A DNA stretch of 64,000 bases, taken from positions 91,537,501 through 91,601,500 of the forward strand of contig JASDFA010000001.1 in NCBI GenBank assembly GCA_035772735.1, given 5' to 3'. Of the stretch, positions 26,859 to 38,185 are shown in pieces (position 1 is the stretch's first letter; each line of letters opens with the position of its first letter). The notes beneath the pieces were generated by a model that worked only from the letters and a program-made list of their open reading frames with translations, had not been told where the DNA came from and did not search any database. Made by a program: the position numbers and the translations under genes. The stretch is from Datura wrightii. Taxonomy: Eukaryota > Streptophyta > Magnoliopsida > Solanales > Solanaceae.

Positions 26859-28237
26859 TACTATATATAGAAGAGCCATGATGGGATGACCAAGGGTAGA
26901 ATTGTAATTTCACATTTAATTCATAAATGCTTCAAGAACATGGGTTAAAACTTAAAAATTGTTATTCTTTCATATAAAAAAAATACTAAAATATTTCATT
27001 TCTCTTGTATTTGTTATTTCTATTATATAAAAGAGCCATGGTGGGATGACCAACGGTATAATTGTAATTTCATATTTAATTTATAAATGCATCAAGATGG
27101 GTTAGAACTTAAAAATTGATATTCTTTCATAAAAAAAATACAAAATACTAGAATGTTCCATTTCTCTTGATTTTTTCTTCTCTTTGTTATATTGTATGAT
27201 ATATTTGATTTTTATCTTATTTAACCACCAATTATCTCTAAACATGTGTAATATTATTAATTGATAATTATATTTTTGTGGGGTCTATTCTTTTTAAATC
27301 ATGTAGTTATCAGAATCAAGAGCTTTTTTATTTATAGATATATTCAATCTTATAAAATTTAAAATATTTAACTACTATCAACTTTTATTCATATTTTATT
27401 TTTTCTTTATTTTTTTAAATAAATTTTATTTCACTAATTATTTATTATTGATAGAATGTGTATTTTTTGCTTTCTATTATATAGAAAAATATAATAGAGC
27501 CATGAGTTAGGAAGACCAAGGGCAATTTTAAAATTTCACATCTAACCTACAAATAATTAAAAAAATATCAAATGTTAAAACCTAAAAGTTGATATTCTTT
27601 CATTAAAAAAGAACAAAGGCACTAGAATATTTCATTACTCTTGATTTTTTCTTCTCTTTCTCCGTTGAATTTATTTATTGCTTCTTCATTTTTACTTTAA
27701 GTTTGTTGTATATTCAATTTTCCATCCATCTTCCTTCCTCCATGAATAGTGGCTAGATATTTTTTCATAATATCTCAGAAAATCATTCAATTTTGAAAAT
27801 CTATATTGCAAAGTTATTAAACTCTTTTTTGGTATTAATAACATCACTCAACTTAGAGTATTTCTCTTACAAAATTACGCAATTAAATTTATCATTACAA
27901 AAAATTAACATGAAAAATATTTTTTTATGCCATATAAACATGGACTTCGCAAATAAATGAATTTTTATTTATCCAATTTTAAAAAATAAAAAATAAATTA
28001 TTATTTTATATTTATTTTTTTCCTATTATATAAACGAGTGAAGAAGTGGGATGATCAAGGGCAATTTTACCAATTAACAAAACATCTAACTTAAAATAGT
28101 GTTACATCATGCAAAGAGAGTATTGAATTTTCAAAAAAAAATCAATCAAGTTTTAAAAAATTCTAATGACTTCAATGTGTTAGAAAAATAAAAAGAATCA
28201 TGTGTATATTTAAAATTACAAAGAGTTCTTTTTTTAA
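26859..28237. mobile_element. Further Helitron-like block, paralogue of 11.96-12.99 kb
   Basis: Heads occur at about 26861, 27019, 27473 and 28021. The stretch 27019-28020 matches 11965-12985 over about 1 kb, including GATGACCAACGGTATAATTG and ATGAATAGTGGCTAGATA. No genes. It ends in the ATT microsatellite that adjoins viral lineage C. Confidence 0.55.
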
Positions 28238-28273
28238 TTATTATTATTATTATCATTATTATTATTATTATTA

Positions 28274-28319
<46 letters not shown>

Positions 28320-28459
28320 CATCATCATTATTATTATTATTATTATTATTATTGTTGTTGTTATTATTATTATTATTATTGTTATTATTATTATTATTGT
28401 TGTTATTATTATTGTTATTATTATTGTTATTATTATTATTATTGTTATTATTATTATTA

Positions 28460-28536
<77 letters not shown>
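28238..28536. repeat. Expanded (ATT)n microsatellite
   Basis: About 300 bp of ATT/TTA trinucleotides with scattered ATC and GTT variants. Long Ile-, Tyr- or Leu-only frames across it are artefacts. It forms the left border of lineage-C viral DNA. Confidence 0.97.
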
Positions 28537-28540
28537 AAAT

Positions 28541-28616
28541 CAATTTCATCCCAGCCAATAAGTCTCCTAGTGGTGACTTTGGACTTAGCAAAATTTGTTT
28601 CGAAAATCATAGTCTA
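28541..28616 (-). pseudogene. Duplicated 76-bp piece of lineage-C movement gene
   Basis: Almost identical to 29549-29624 in the adjacent movement pseudogene. It is joined on its right to a capsid-gene fragment and on its left to the ATT run. It keeps the TGG tryptophan codon where the other copy has TGA, so the duplication probably predates that mutation. Confidence 0.85.
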
Positions 28617-29146
28617 GACAGGTCAGATGAAGAAGGAATACCAATCTTCTTTACTAGCTCAGTTAAATAATCAAGCTTAGAATCAAGAGAACTAATATGT
28701 TCCCCCAAAACTTTAACATATAAAGACAAATAATTATTTTGAGAAATCAAATTATTAATTTCCTTTATACCTTTGCTAGCAACATCATCATCAATAAATT
28801 TTTGAAAAGCAGCAAAAGTAATACCCGTATTATTTGATAAAATAAAAGGATTTTGTGGAGGATAAATACTCGTTATAAGCTTGCCATTATTTTCTTGATA
28901 GGTTCTTTCAAGAACTTTAATATATAAAGGCATGTAAGTGGTTATAAACCAAGGAGCAAAATATATAATTTGATTATGTAAAACACAAGTTTTATAAAAC
29001 TCTTGGGAAATATTCCTTTTGTCATCAATGCTATAAAATTCAGTATACCAGTTTTTAAAACTTTTTCATTTATCTTGACAAAATTCATTTAAAATATGTT
29101 TTCTTGCCGGTGACCCCGGACTAAAATCAATTTGGAACTTAATCAT
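28617..29146 (-). pseudogene. Capsid gene 5' fragment of pararetrovirus lineage C
   Basis: Starts with ATG at 29146, directly after the MP stop (TAAATG at 29144-29149), as in lineage B. It corresponds to about the first 175 residues of the capsid polyprotein at 7418 and 62375. An internal stop lies near 29070, and the frame is cut at 28617 where the duplicated MP piece begins. It is recognisably related to B but clearly divergent in protein sequence. Confidence 0.85.
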
Positions 29147-30206
29147 TTAAGTTTTATTAAAATCAAAATCCATATCGGATAAAGTAGGAATATCCTTGTC
29201 AGAATTATCATCTTTAACAATATTGTTAGAAACCTTTATATGTTCAACACGCTTATTACCATCAGCTGTGTTTATCGTATGGAGAGAGGCAGCACGATTT
29301 AATCTGGCTGGACCATAGATTGGTTCTAAAGGATCAATATATGAATGTCCTGCAGATGTAGATAATCTTCTATTACCAGTATAAGAATGCCTGTAAGGTG
29401 TTAAAGATTTATTGTCCTCAAACTGAATACAAATTCTACCTTCAGGAGTTTGACTAACATGCGAATATTCATGATTAGTGATATCATCAGATTGTTGACT
29501 CGGAGATATAACAGAGTCTAAAATCCAAGTAGAAGGAAAATCAATTTCATCTCAGCCAATAAGTCTCCTAGTGGTGACTTTGGACTTAGCAAAATTTGTT
29601 TCGAAAATCATAGTCTCATTTGACATATCTGTCAATTTACATCGAGGAGTAAGAGTGGACAAAAACTTATAATAAATCCTATAAGATAAACATATAAGTT
29701 CTGATCCAGGAGCATAATTATAACCATGAGTCTTAACATTTAATGTTAAAGCATCAAGAATATTGACATCAGATAAGGATAGTTGCAAATTTGGTTGAGT
29801 ATTGAAATATACGGGACCATATGCCACCGTAGATTCAATAGAACCCATAAGAGACTGTCTAAAATTTAAATTTCTAGCATCTCTTAAAGCAGCCATAAAA
29901 GATTCAGGTAACCCTTTAAGGGTTAACGGCTTAAAAGCAATTTGAACTAAGCCTATATGCATAAAACTATATTTCTTTTTATAAAGCATAATATCACGTT
30001 CGTTCAATAAACGAACAGTTTGTTCAGAAGAATTTAAAGCAAGAGACTGCTCAGTAGTTTTTATCAACTGTTTAGAAGATAATCTATCAAAGAAACCATA
30101 ATCATAAATTGTATGAATAGGAACTTGTGGAATAGTCCACTTGTTTAATAAATCAAGATTTTGAGGTATATCTACCTCTTCAAGTCTAGTATTTTTAATA
30201 CTATTT
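29147..30206 (-). pseudogene. Movement protein gene of pararetrovirus lineage C
   Basis: Aligns with the MP of B4 along its length, including the conserved IAFKPLTLKGLPE-type block and YGPVYFNTQPNLQLSLSD. The native start codon is gone: the 5' end runs into an AAT repeat, giving a false poly-Asn N terminus. A TGG to TGA change near 29552 ends the frame about 130 codons early, after which the frame continues to the TAA at 29147-29149. Non-functional as it stands. Confidence 0.88.
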
Positions 30207-30213
30207 TCTCCAA

Positions 30214-30246
<33 letters not shown>
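30207..30246. repeat. (ATT)n microsatellite between lineage C and lineage A
   Basis: About 13 ATT units between the truncated MP of lineage C and the left end of the A array. Same unit as the 28238-28536 array. Confidence 0.95.
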
Positions 30247-30586
30247 CTAGAACATGAGTAAACTGGTAACGAATCATTAAAGAAAGTACTGTTCCGGTTG
30301 TTTCGAGGTCGGGACTTTAAGGTTGAGTTACTGTAGCTCTGACCGTAACATGACCTGTGCATTCGCACGGATACCCCTGTTCAGCCCGTTTTAGCCATAT
30401 GGAGGCGCTTGTAAGGGCGTTAAGGGGATGGTTTAGGTTATGTCATGATCTGAGTTACAGCAGCTTGTAAAGGTACCTTATTGTCTGTAAAAGTTCCTGC
30501 GGTTCTGCCGAAGCGATCCTTCCCCAAATGGTATCAGAGCCAGATTACTTAATGTTCATAGGTGTTGTTGGTCCAACAATTTTCTA
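30247..30586 (+). promoter_or_regulatory. Leader of A1 with tRNA-Met primer-binding site
   Basis: Homologous to 37849-38185 with only a couple of differences. It begins at CTAGAACATGAG, inside the leader, so A1 lacks its own promoter at the left edge. The 13-base primer site TGGTATCAGAGCC is at 30529-30541, complementary to the 3' end of initiator tRNA-Met, where minus-strand DNA synthesis starts. The leader is GC-richer than its surroundings and contains small hairpins such as GTGC-ATTC-GCAC. Confidence 0.85.
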
Positions 30587-31659
30587 ATGAATATCATTAG
30601 GAAGCAATCTACTGTTAAAAACAGTAGAAAAGATGAATATGATATACCTCAAAACCTAGATCTTCTTAATAAATGGACTATTCCTAAAGTTCAACCCAGA
30701 TTAATATATCACATGGGTACTTTTGAAAAACTCGGGTTTAAACAAATTGTTAAAACAACCGAAGAAACCATTACTGTTGACTCTGATCATGGAACTTTTC
30801 GTTTGTTAAATGAAAATGATTTTGCCCCTTACAGGGAAAATTATAGATTTATGCATATTGGTTTAATACAAGTTGCTTTTAAGCCCCTTACTTTAAGAGG
30901 GTTGCCGGAGAGCTTCATAGCAGCTCTTAGAGATGGTAGAAATAAAAACTGGAAAAAGTCTCTTATAGGGACTGTTCAAACCAGTCTGGCCTATGGCCCT
31001 GTTTATTTTAATGCTTATCCTAATTTGCAAATTTCTTTGAATGATGAGAATTCTTTAGATACTTTAATATTAAGTATCAAATTGCATGGTTATGACTATA
31101 TGCCTGGTACGGAAGTTATATGTATTTGCTACCGTATTTATTATAAACCTTTTCATACTTTGAATCCTATGTGTAAAATGATGGATTTTAAAAATGAAAC
31201 CATCTTAATCGAAACCAACTTTAGTAGGTCAAAGGTTATAACCAGAAGACCTATAAAGTGGATGAGATTGATTTTCCTAAAGAATGGATTATTGAAGAAG
31301 CAGCTCCTCCAAGAAATAATATTTCTTCTGAAATCTCTGAAATTGAACAGACTTTGGATGGAACTGTTAAAATTAGTTTTAAAGATAATAATGTGGGAAA
31401 TTCTTCTAGAATGTTGAGATCTAGTTCTTATATGCCTAGATCTAACTCTTTTTATACTTCTCCAATTGATTACATTGTTGATATACCATCTAGAGCATCA
31501 ACTTCTCAAATCAGAGAAGAAGATACTTCTAGATCTGACTTTCAGAAAAATGATCATGTTGATAATATCAAAATTGAAAACCATATTGTTACACCTGAGA
31601 TGGATCCTACTCCGTCTGACATGGATTTTCCAACCGGTTTATATGGATCAAGAGACTAA
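30587..31659 (+). pseudogene. Movement protein gene of pararetrovirus A1, one-base deletion
   Basis: About 357 codons from the ATG at 30587, the first ATG after the primer site. It aligns with the B and C movement proteins (AFKPLTLRGLPES, AYGPVYFNAYPNLQISLND). Caulimovirid movement proteins form tubules or modify plasmodesmata for cell-to-cell spread. A single G is missing near 31258, shifting the frame for the C-terminal third; the correct frame resumes as 31258-31659. The TAA stop (31657-31659) lies 14 nt inside the capsid frame, giving a 17-nt overlap with the capsid ATG at 31643. A3 shares this deletion; A2 has a different break. Confidence 0.92.
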
Positions 31660-34600
31660 GATTGATTTTTCACCAGGATCTTTAATAAGGAAAAAGATCC
31701 GTCAGGAATTTTTTCAACCCAAATGGGAACCTTTCCAAAATTGGTTTTTTAAGAGTTTTGATAAAACTCAAAGAACATATTTTCAAGACGAATTTTATAG
31801 TGATTTGTCCAGAATAAATAAAGCCATAGCTTTTGTTCCTTGGTTTATGGCTAAATATGTTTATGATTATGTGGAAATGTTAGAACATGATTTTAAACTT
31901 TCTAATGGGACAATTTGTAAATCTATTCTACCACCACAGCAATCTTTTCAAATTGAAAAAGATAATAAAGTTGTTTATTTTACAGCCTTTGCAGATTTAA
32001 TAGAAAGTGATATTGCTTTAATTACTGCAAAGCATATCCAAACTTTGATTAAGCAGAATAATTATGTCAATGTTTATGTTAGTATTTTGGGAGAACATAT
32101 TCTCTCTTTGCACGAAAAAATTGACAGTTTATATACTGAGCTCAAAAAGGAGAAAGAGGTTAATACACCAAAAGAGGTTAATATACCTAAAGCCACTCCT
32201 AGTATTCAACCTCCTCCAGAGGTAAAAGACTTCAGATTTGGTAATATGGCTGAATTAGAAACCCTTCTGGAAAAGAAGTTTAAAGGACTAAACCTCCAGC
32301 CTTTGAATATAGAAGAAGGACCTTCTACTCCAAAGGATGAGATTAATAAAATCTCAGAAAAACATGCTAGGAAGCCAGTACAAAGGATGTACTACTATCC
32401 TAGGCCAACTCCTCAAGACGTTTTATTAGAAGAACAAGAATCATATATCTCTAACAGTTATAGTGGAAATGAGATATATGAATGGAATATTGATGGTTAT
32501 ACAGACAGACAGATTTATACCCTAATGCATAGAATTTTGATGTTTAGCACTGTTTGTAAAGCCAATGGTAATACTGAGGCAAAAACTGCTAACATGATTA
32601 AAGCAGGATTTACAGGACAACTTAAAGGTTGGTGGGACAATTATCTTACCGAAACCCAAAGGATGACAATTTTAAATGCTGTCAAAAGAGAGGGAGATAC
32701 AACAGAACCCAACATAGTGTACTCCCTAATCCTTACAATTATAGAACATTTTTCTGGAAGATGGTCAGACAATAGTGAGACCATTAGGACCATGCTCCAA
32801 AACCTTAGGTGTAAAACCCTAACATCTTTCAGATGGTATAAAGATGTATTCTTGTCAAGAGTAATGGAACTCCCTGAGTGTAATAGTCCTCACTGGAAAT
32901 CCAAATTTATAGATGGACTCCCAACTCTTTTTGCAGAAAGAATTAAAAGAGCTCTTAGAGGAGATGGGACAAGCATAAATTATGATGCTTTTACTTATGG
33001 AAAATTGATAAGTGTATGTACACAAGAAGGATTATCTCTTTGCAATGAGATAAAACTGAACCAACAGATAAAGAGATATCATCTAAATGACAAAACGTCA
33101 GTTAGGAGAATTTTGTGAGCAATTTGCAATTGATATGCCAGGAACCTCCAAAAAGTCTCATAAACAAAAAAGAAAGGAGGAAAAAGAAGAGAAGTACAAA
33201 AGAAGGTCTTATAGACCGGGAAGAAAAGAAAAGAGATTGGAAAAGAGAGAAAGGAGAAAAAAGAATTATAAGGAATCAAACTTCTGGAAAAATAGAAAAC
33301 CAGATGTTTGTTATAAATGCGGAAGATTTGGACACTATGCAAAAGATTGCAAGGTCAAAGACAAGATTAAGAGCCTTGACCTAGAAGAAAAGGTGAAAGA
33401 CTCATTGTGTAAGATTTTATTAAATTCTTCAACGGACAATTCTGAAGAAGAAAATTCAGGAAATGAGTCAGTAACAAGTGAAGATTTAAAAGCCCTTCAT
33501 GATGAAAGTTATATCAGTTCATCAGAAGAAGATTGTGTACCTTGTCAAATTGGACAGCCTTGTGACAAGGATAACCAAGATGATGAATTTTATCAGTTAT
33601 ATTCACAGTTTAAGGAATTGAATATCAATGTTCTGTCAAATGACAAATGGATTGAAATTCTAAAAGAAATTGATGATCCTAATTTAAGATCTCAGATCAT
33701 TGATAAGATTGGTAATATCCAATCTTTTACCCCTAAAGAAAGTACTTCTCAAAAGGGTTATACCATGAGAGAGGTAATCCGACAGTTAAAAGAAAAATCT
33801 CAGAAGGTTAATATACCTACTACTATCCAAGACATGGAAGAAGAGATTAATAATCTCAAAAAAGAGATATCCTCTCTTAAAAGCCAAAATTTGTCTCTTG
33901 ATGAAAGAATTGCTTTAATAGAAGCACAAGAAGTTCATAAACGTCCTGAAAAACAAATTTTAACTGAAAACCTTTCCATTATTCCTGATGATCTCCAAAA
34001 TGATTTTCAAAAAATTTCTTTTGAAGAAAAAGATTCTTTTTTGGAAACTATTGAGTTAATTACAGCTCATAAACCTATTGCAAAAATAACCCTTTCTATC
34101 GATTATAATCTGAAAAAAGAATTTACTGCTTTAATAGACAGTGGAGCAGATTTAAATTGTATTCAAGAAGGATTAATACCTTCAAAATATTTTCATAAAA
34201 CCACTCATAGTCTTAGAGATGCCAGTGGCAAAAAAATGGGTATTAATTATAAATTACCCAGAGCTTATATTTGTACAAATAATGTCTGTATTCCTGAATC
34301 CTTTGTATTAGTAAAAAACATCTCAAATGAGGTAATTTTGGGTATGCCTTTTTTCTGGCATATTTACCCAATCACCAGATGGGATGAGACAGGAATAACA
34401 GGAACTTTTGAAAAGAAAAAAGTAAGAATTGATTTTATATCCCAACCTTTTTCGAAATATATTAATAATATCAAAGATATGATTTCTTCAAAAATAAAAT
34501 AAATTGATTTTTTAAAAAATGAAATTTGCACTATTACTATTGAAGAAAATCTCCAAAATCCTAAATTAAAAGAAAAAATAGAATTTTTGAAAAACCAGTT

Positions 34601-35987
34601 TTCTTTACAGATTTGTGGAGATCACCCGAACATATTTTGGGAAAGGAAAAAACATGTTGTAAATCTTCCATACGAAGATAACTTTATTGAGGATAATATT
34701 CCAACAAAAGCTAGGCCATGCCAAATGAATTCAGAATATCTGAATTTATGTAAAAATGAAATTGATAGCCTGTTACAAAAGGGTTTAATAAGACCCTCGA
34801 AATCCCAGTGGTCCTGTACTGCATTCTATGTTAATAAACAAGCAGAACAGGAAAGAGGGGTACCAAGACTGGTAATAAATTACAAACCCCTAAACAAAGT
34901 TTTAAAATGGATCAGGTATCCAATACCCAATAAAAAGGATTTATTGGATAGACTGCATGATGCCATCATATTTTCAAAATTTGATTTAAAATCAGGATAC
35001 TGGCAAATTCAAATAGCTGAGAAAGACAGATATAAAACAGCTTTTAATGTTCCGATGGGACAATACGAGTGGAATGTTATGCCATTCGGATTGAAAAATG
35101 CTCCATCAGAATTTCAAAAAATTATGAATGATATTTTTAACCCTTTTAATAATTTTATCATCGTTTATATAGATGATATTCTTGTATTTTCCAAAAATCT
35201 AGAAATGCATTTTAAACATCTTAATTTATTTAAAAAAATCATTATTCAAAATGGTTTAGTAATATCTAAACCAAAGATGCATATTTTTCAAACAAGTGTC
35301 AGATTTTTAGGTCATATCATAGAAAAAGGAAAAATTATTCCTATTCACAGGAGTATTGAATTTGCATCAAAATTTCCTGATGAAATCACTGATAAAACTC
35401 AGCTTCAAAGATTTCTTGGAAGCTTAAATTATATTTCACCTTTTATAAAGGATTTATCCAAAGAAACGGCGATATTATATGATCGTCTGAAGAAAAATCC
35501 AAAAGCTTGGACTGCTGATCATACTCAAGCAGTAAGAAGAATTAAAAGTAAGGTTAATAACCTTCCCTGCCTCACTTTGGCAAATCCTAGTTGGGAAAAA
35601 ATAGTTGAAACAGATGCTTCAGATATAGGTTATGGAGGAATTTTGAAACAAATTTCCCCAGACAATAAACAAGAATATCTTGTTCAGTTTTATTCGGGAA
35701 AATGGAATACTAGTCAAAAGAACTATGCAACTGTAGCAAAAGAAGTTTTAGCCATAGTTAAATGTGTCTTAAAATTTCAGAGCGATTTATATAATCAAAA
35801 GTTTTTCATAAAAACTGACTGCCAAGCCGCAAAGTTTATCTTTAATAAAGATTTTAAACATAATGTTTCAAAACAAATGTTTGCAAGGTGGCAAGCTTTG
35901 CTAGCCCCTTTTGATTTTGAAATCTAGTACAAAAAAGGATCAGATAATAGTCTACCTGATTTTCTAACAAGGGAATATGTTAATTAA
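31643..35987 (+). pseudogene. Capsid-protease-RT-RNase H polyprotein of pararetrovirus A1, broken
   Basis: About 1,447 residues. Order: capsid region to about residue 480; very basic Lys/Arg stretch; CCHC zinc knuckle CYKCGRFGHYAKDC at 33309-33350 (about residues 556-569); acidic segment; coiled-coil-like linker; aspartic protease DSGA near 34137 (about 832); RT with YIDD at 35166-35177 (about 1175); RNase H with TDASDIG and the later acidic residues. It would package and replicate the genome through an RNA intermediate. Breaks: one extra A near 33090, TAA at 34500-34502 between protease and RT, TAG at 35925-35927 about 20 codons before the end. The last two are shared with A2. Confidence 0.93.
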
Positions 35988-37413
35988 TAAAAGTTTAATT
36001 TTGCAGGATATGCGACCCCAAGGAGGGTTCCCTCCCTCTAATCGAGGAAGAGGACGAGCAAGAGGAGCAACAAACAACCAAATGGGCAGAGATAATATTC
36101 TAGCCCAAATAGGAAATCAAAGGCTTATTTCAGCTAACATTGCCTCAGAAAGGCCCAGTACCTCAACTGGTATATCAGGAGTAGGTACTAACAGTGAACT
36201 ATACAGGCAATTCATGGATTTCATACAATCCCAACAGCAGCAGAATACTCAACCATCCTACGCTGCTATTACTAATGAAGACATCGGTGAATCTACTGAT
36301 GTATATGATAAAAACACAAAAACTGAGGTAATATTCCTAATTGAGCCAAGGGATCTCCAATGGAAAGATGAACCGTGGCAAATCATGCAAAGGTATTGCG
36401 ATACGGCGTCATACGCCATGCAAACTTATAAATACTGCATGCATTTTGAGAACATTCTCTCAACCATGGGCTCAGTTGAATTTCAACATTATTGCCCAGC
36501 TAATACAAATAAAGTTTATAACTTCTCCAAATTTATCATCAAGAAAATTATTTCACCAGAGGAATGGGGAATGAGCCCCATGAGGGATAGAGAATATACC
36601 CAACCCGAACAACAAATCAAGATCAAGTTCAACTATTGGGATTATGTGGAGGGCTTTAATAAAGCTCTTTTATACGAAAATGCAAACAAAAAACATTCTT
36701 GGTTTATGAAAATTTGTTCAAACAATTTCAAAAACCCCGTTCCAAATTGGTTCGGAAAATGGTGGACTCTATATGGTCCCAGTGTTAATATTTTACCAGA
36801 CGAGTTTAAAACTCTTTTTGCTGAATGGGTTGATGTCTCACCCAGACTATTGAAATTACAAAAGGAAGATGTTTATTTTGAGGGAATATCCTCGATGTAT
36901 TTTTTTATTGAATTTTCTATTCCATGGATCATGAAATGGTCCATTGAAGTCCAAAATACCGATGAAGGATTTCCTTGCTTAAAAAGAATCTTTTACACAA
37001 AATTCTGGAATAAATTGTTACATCAAGATGCAGAGGGAAATATCCCCTCCAAAGAAATCATCAAGTCCATAAAGGAAGGCATTGATAATGGTAAAAAGCA
37101 GGCAGAAATCATGAATGAAATGGAAGAATCAAGCCCCTTCAAGCAAATTTCAAGAAAATTGAAAATGAAGAAAGGAGCTGTTTCCAAATCAGAATTAATT
37201 GCATCATATATGCAGGAGGTAAAAAGGGACTTGGCCAGAAATCTGGGTATGGATTATGATGATATGTCCATTGCCACCTCCAATGAAGAAGACCAAGTAT
37301 TGGCTGGAGAATCTCAGAGTGTTAATAGCACAGATGAGATGGATTTAGAAGCTCTCCTACAACAATACAAACCACAAGAGGAATCCTCATCAGCAAACAA
37401 GAAAAAAGCATAA
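35977..37413 (+). CDS. ORF3 of pararetrovirus A1, unknown function, intact
   Basis: An uninterrupted frame of 478 codons. Its first ATG (35977) overlaps the polymerase stop by 11 nt. A second in-frame ATG at 36010 (MRPQGG...) aligns with an internal Met of the B protein, so either may be used. Just before 36010 lies TTTAATTTTGCAG, a good splice-acceptor match. The N terminus is Arg/Gly-rich (RGRGRARG), suggesting nucleic-acid binding. The middle is the most conserved part between A and B, rich in Trp, with KFNYWDY and PNWFGKWW blocks. The C terminus is acidic and Gln/Ser-rich. It matches in position the last ORF of florendovirus-like elements, whose role is unknown. No clear caulimovirus transactivator motif is seen. 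Confidence 0.85.
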   Translation: MLINKSLILQDMRPQGGFPPSNRGRGRARGATNNQMGRDNILAQIGNQRLISANIASERPSTSTGISGVGTNSELYRQFMDFIQSQQQQNTQPSYAAITNEDIGESTDVYDKNTKTEVIFLIEPRDLQWKDEPWQIMQRYCDTASYAMQTYKYCMHFENILSTMGSVEFQHYCPANTNKVYNFSKFIIKKIISPEEWGMSPMRDREYTQPEQQIKIKFNYWDYVEGFNKALLYENANKKHSWFMKICSNNFKNPVPNWFGKWWTLYGPSVNILPDEFKTLFAEWVDVSPRLLKLQKEDVYFEGISSMYFFIEFSIPWIMKWSIEVQNTDEGFPCLKRIFYTKFWNKLLHQDAEGNIPSKEIIKSIKEGIDNGKKQAEIMNEMEESSPFKQISRKLKMKKGAVSKSELIASYMQEVKRDLARNLGMDYDDMSIATSNEEDQVLAGESQSVNSTDEMDLEALLQQYKPQEESSSANKKKA

Positions 37414-38185
37414 AGACAAAACCAAAAGTAGTGGTGGAACAATCAACTTTAATAAAGTTGAAAAATCAGACAAAATAATAGACAAAGCTTTAATAAAGTA
37501 ATGAGACCCCATGTCGGGCAATTATTTATGTATTAGGTAAGCAGTGACGTAAATAATTTTGTCTGTTTTATTTTGATCCGTCTATATAAGGATCATTTAG
37601 GTTTTATAGAAGGCAGGCATTAGCCAACCTGCGACTATACTTTAAAAATTTCTCTCTGTAAGCCCCCTTTGTAAAAAAATTCCTTATTAATAAAAACCCC
37701 TGTTCATATAAATTTCCCGGCGTCTGAAATCCGCCATTAAGGTACGAATTCCTAGTTTTGATTTTATATCTTTTAATTTTATATTATTTGTTGAATAGGT
37801 TAGCCTAAATGAAAGGCTAAACCTTTATGTTGGACTAAGAACACACTAGAACATGAGTAAACTGGTAACGAATCATTAAAGAAAGTACTGTTCCGGTTGT
37901 TCCGAGGTCGGGACTTTAAGGTTGAGTTACTGTAGCTCTGACCGTAACATGACCTGTGCATTCGCACGGATACCCCTGTTCAGCCCGTTTTAGCCATATG
38001 GAGGCGCTTGTAAGGGCGTTAAGGGGATGGTTTAGGTTATGTCATGATCTGAGTTACAGCAGCTTGTAAAGGTACCTTATTGTCTGTAAAAGTTCCTGCG
38101 GTTCTGCCGAAGCGATCCTTCCCCAAATGGTATCAGAGCCAGATTACTTAATGTTCATAGGTGTTGTTGGTCCAACAATTTTCTA
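37414..38185 (+). promoter_or_regulatory. A1/A2 intergenic region: promoter, poly(A) signal, leader, primer site
   Basis: An as-1-like TGACGT sits at 37545-37550 and a TATA box (CTATATAA) at 37582-37589. AATAAA at 37689-37694 is about 100 bp further on. A leader of roughly 430 nt leads to the primer site TGGTATCAGAGCC at 38128-38140 and the A2 movement ATG at 38186. Spacing of TATA and poly(A) signal fits a pararetroviral pregenomic RNA with short terminal redundancy, with the first poly(A) signal bypassed. AAG|GTACGA near 37740 is a possible splice donor in the leader. Confidence 0.8.

Noticed and set aside
28146..28670. Long Ile-, Tyr- and Leu-rich frames on both strands
   Set aside because: They are translations of the ATT microsatellite with no start context or domain.
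35977..37413. ORF3 as a caulimovirus-type translational transactivator
   Set aside because: Position fits, but I see no recognisable transactivator motif; left as unknown function.
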